From UBA6624 sp964343345 [NCBI: uncultured bacterium] (GTDB lineage: Bacteria; UBP7; UBA6624), in contig CAYFJE010000059.1 of NCBI GenBank assembly GCA_964343345.1, forward strand, positions 1-6,652: a stretch of 6,652 nucleotides of DNA, given 5' to 3'. The notes beneath the pieces were generated by a model. It was not told the DNA's origin, made no database searches, and saw nothing but the letters and a program-made list of their open reading frames with translations. The translations under genes were made by a program, and so were the position numbers. Of this stretch, positions 6,621 to 6,652 are shown piece after piece. The stretch's first letter is position 1. Each line of letters starts with the position of its first letter.

Positions 6621-6652
6621 GCCGGAGTGGCGGAATGGTAGACGCGCTTGCC
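6621..6652 (+). tRNA. tRNA-Leu, 5' part only (cut by the window end)
   Basis: The last 32 bases fit the 5' half of a class II leucine tRNA. They read as acceptor strand GCCGGAG (6621-6627), TG at positions 8-9, D-stem GCG (6630-6632) pairing with CGC (6643-6645) around a D-loop containing GG (6637-6638) and GTAGA, then G26 and the anticodon-stem strand CTTGC (6647-6651) and C32. The core TGGCGGAAT-GGTAGACGCGC is characteristic of bacterial tRNA-Leu; tRNA-Ser, the other common class II tRNA, has a different D-arm. The window stops just before U33, so the anticodon, variable arm and 3' end cannot be seen and the isoacceptor is unknown. Confidence 0.88.

Noticed and set aside
1-6652. Search for CRISPR repeats, insertion-sequence ends, inverted repeats, riboswitches, terminators and toxin-antitoxin or defence genes.
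   Set aside because: Almost every base belongs to a recognised housekeeping gene and I saw no repeated unit, terminal inverted repeat or GC-rich hairpin followed by a T-run; the many T-runs on the plus strand are AAA/AAG lysine codons read in reverse.

Overview
The window is a compact, AT-rich stretch of bacterial chromosome carrying housekeeping genes. Five protein genes lie head to tail on the minus strand with essentially no space between them. In transcription order they are an AGCS-family sodium:amino-acid symporter (6568-5105), DNA polymerase I polA (5104-2591), a four-domain ribosomal protein S1-like RNA-binding protein (2601-1468), dephospho-CoA kinase coaE (1475-882) and the N-terminal 295 codons of excinuclease subunit uvrB (885 to the window edge). 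At the right edge, on the plus strand, the first 32 nt of a tRNA-Leu begin at 6621. The only non-coding DNA is the roughly 52-bp divergent gap 6569-6620. No stretch of 300 bases lacks a gene.

The organism is a bacterium with low GC, lysine/asparagine/isoleucine-rich proteins and a streamlined layout. The next gene starts on, or overlaps, the previous stop codon (stop-to-start spacing of 0, -11, -8 and -4 nt). Three of the four internal genes appear to start with TTG and have no convincing Shine-Dalgarno sequence, so translational coupling is likely. Only the first gene has a strong GGAGG. The polA/coaE neighbourhood recalls Chlamydiae and Verrucomicrobia (polA-coaE-rho) and some spirochaetes (polA-coaE). 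Here an S1-like gene sits between polA and coaE, and uvrB follows coaE. This hints at one of those broad groups but does not settle the lineage.

The genes share a loose theme: DNA repair and replication (PolA and UvrB both act in nucleotide excision repair, UvrB verifying damage and PolA filling the gap), RNA binding/translation (S1), CoA synthesis and amino-acid uptake. I see no mobile element, CRISPR array, toxin-antitoxin pair or defence system. The points worth a second look are sequence departures within conserved families: a UvrB domain 2 without its usual arginine cluster, a PolA with Asp in place of the steric-gate Glu and a dead proofreading domain, and the unusual start-codon and overlap pattern.
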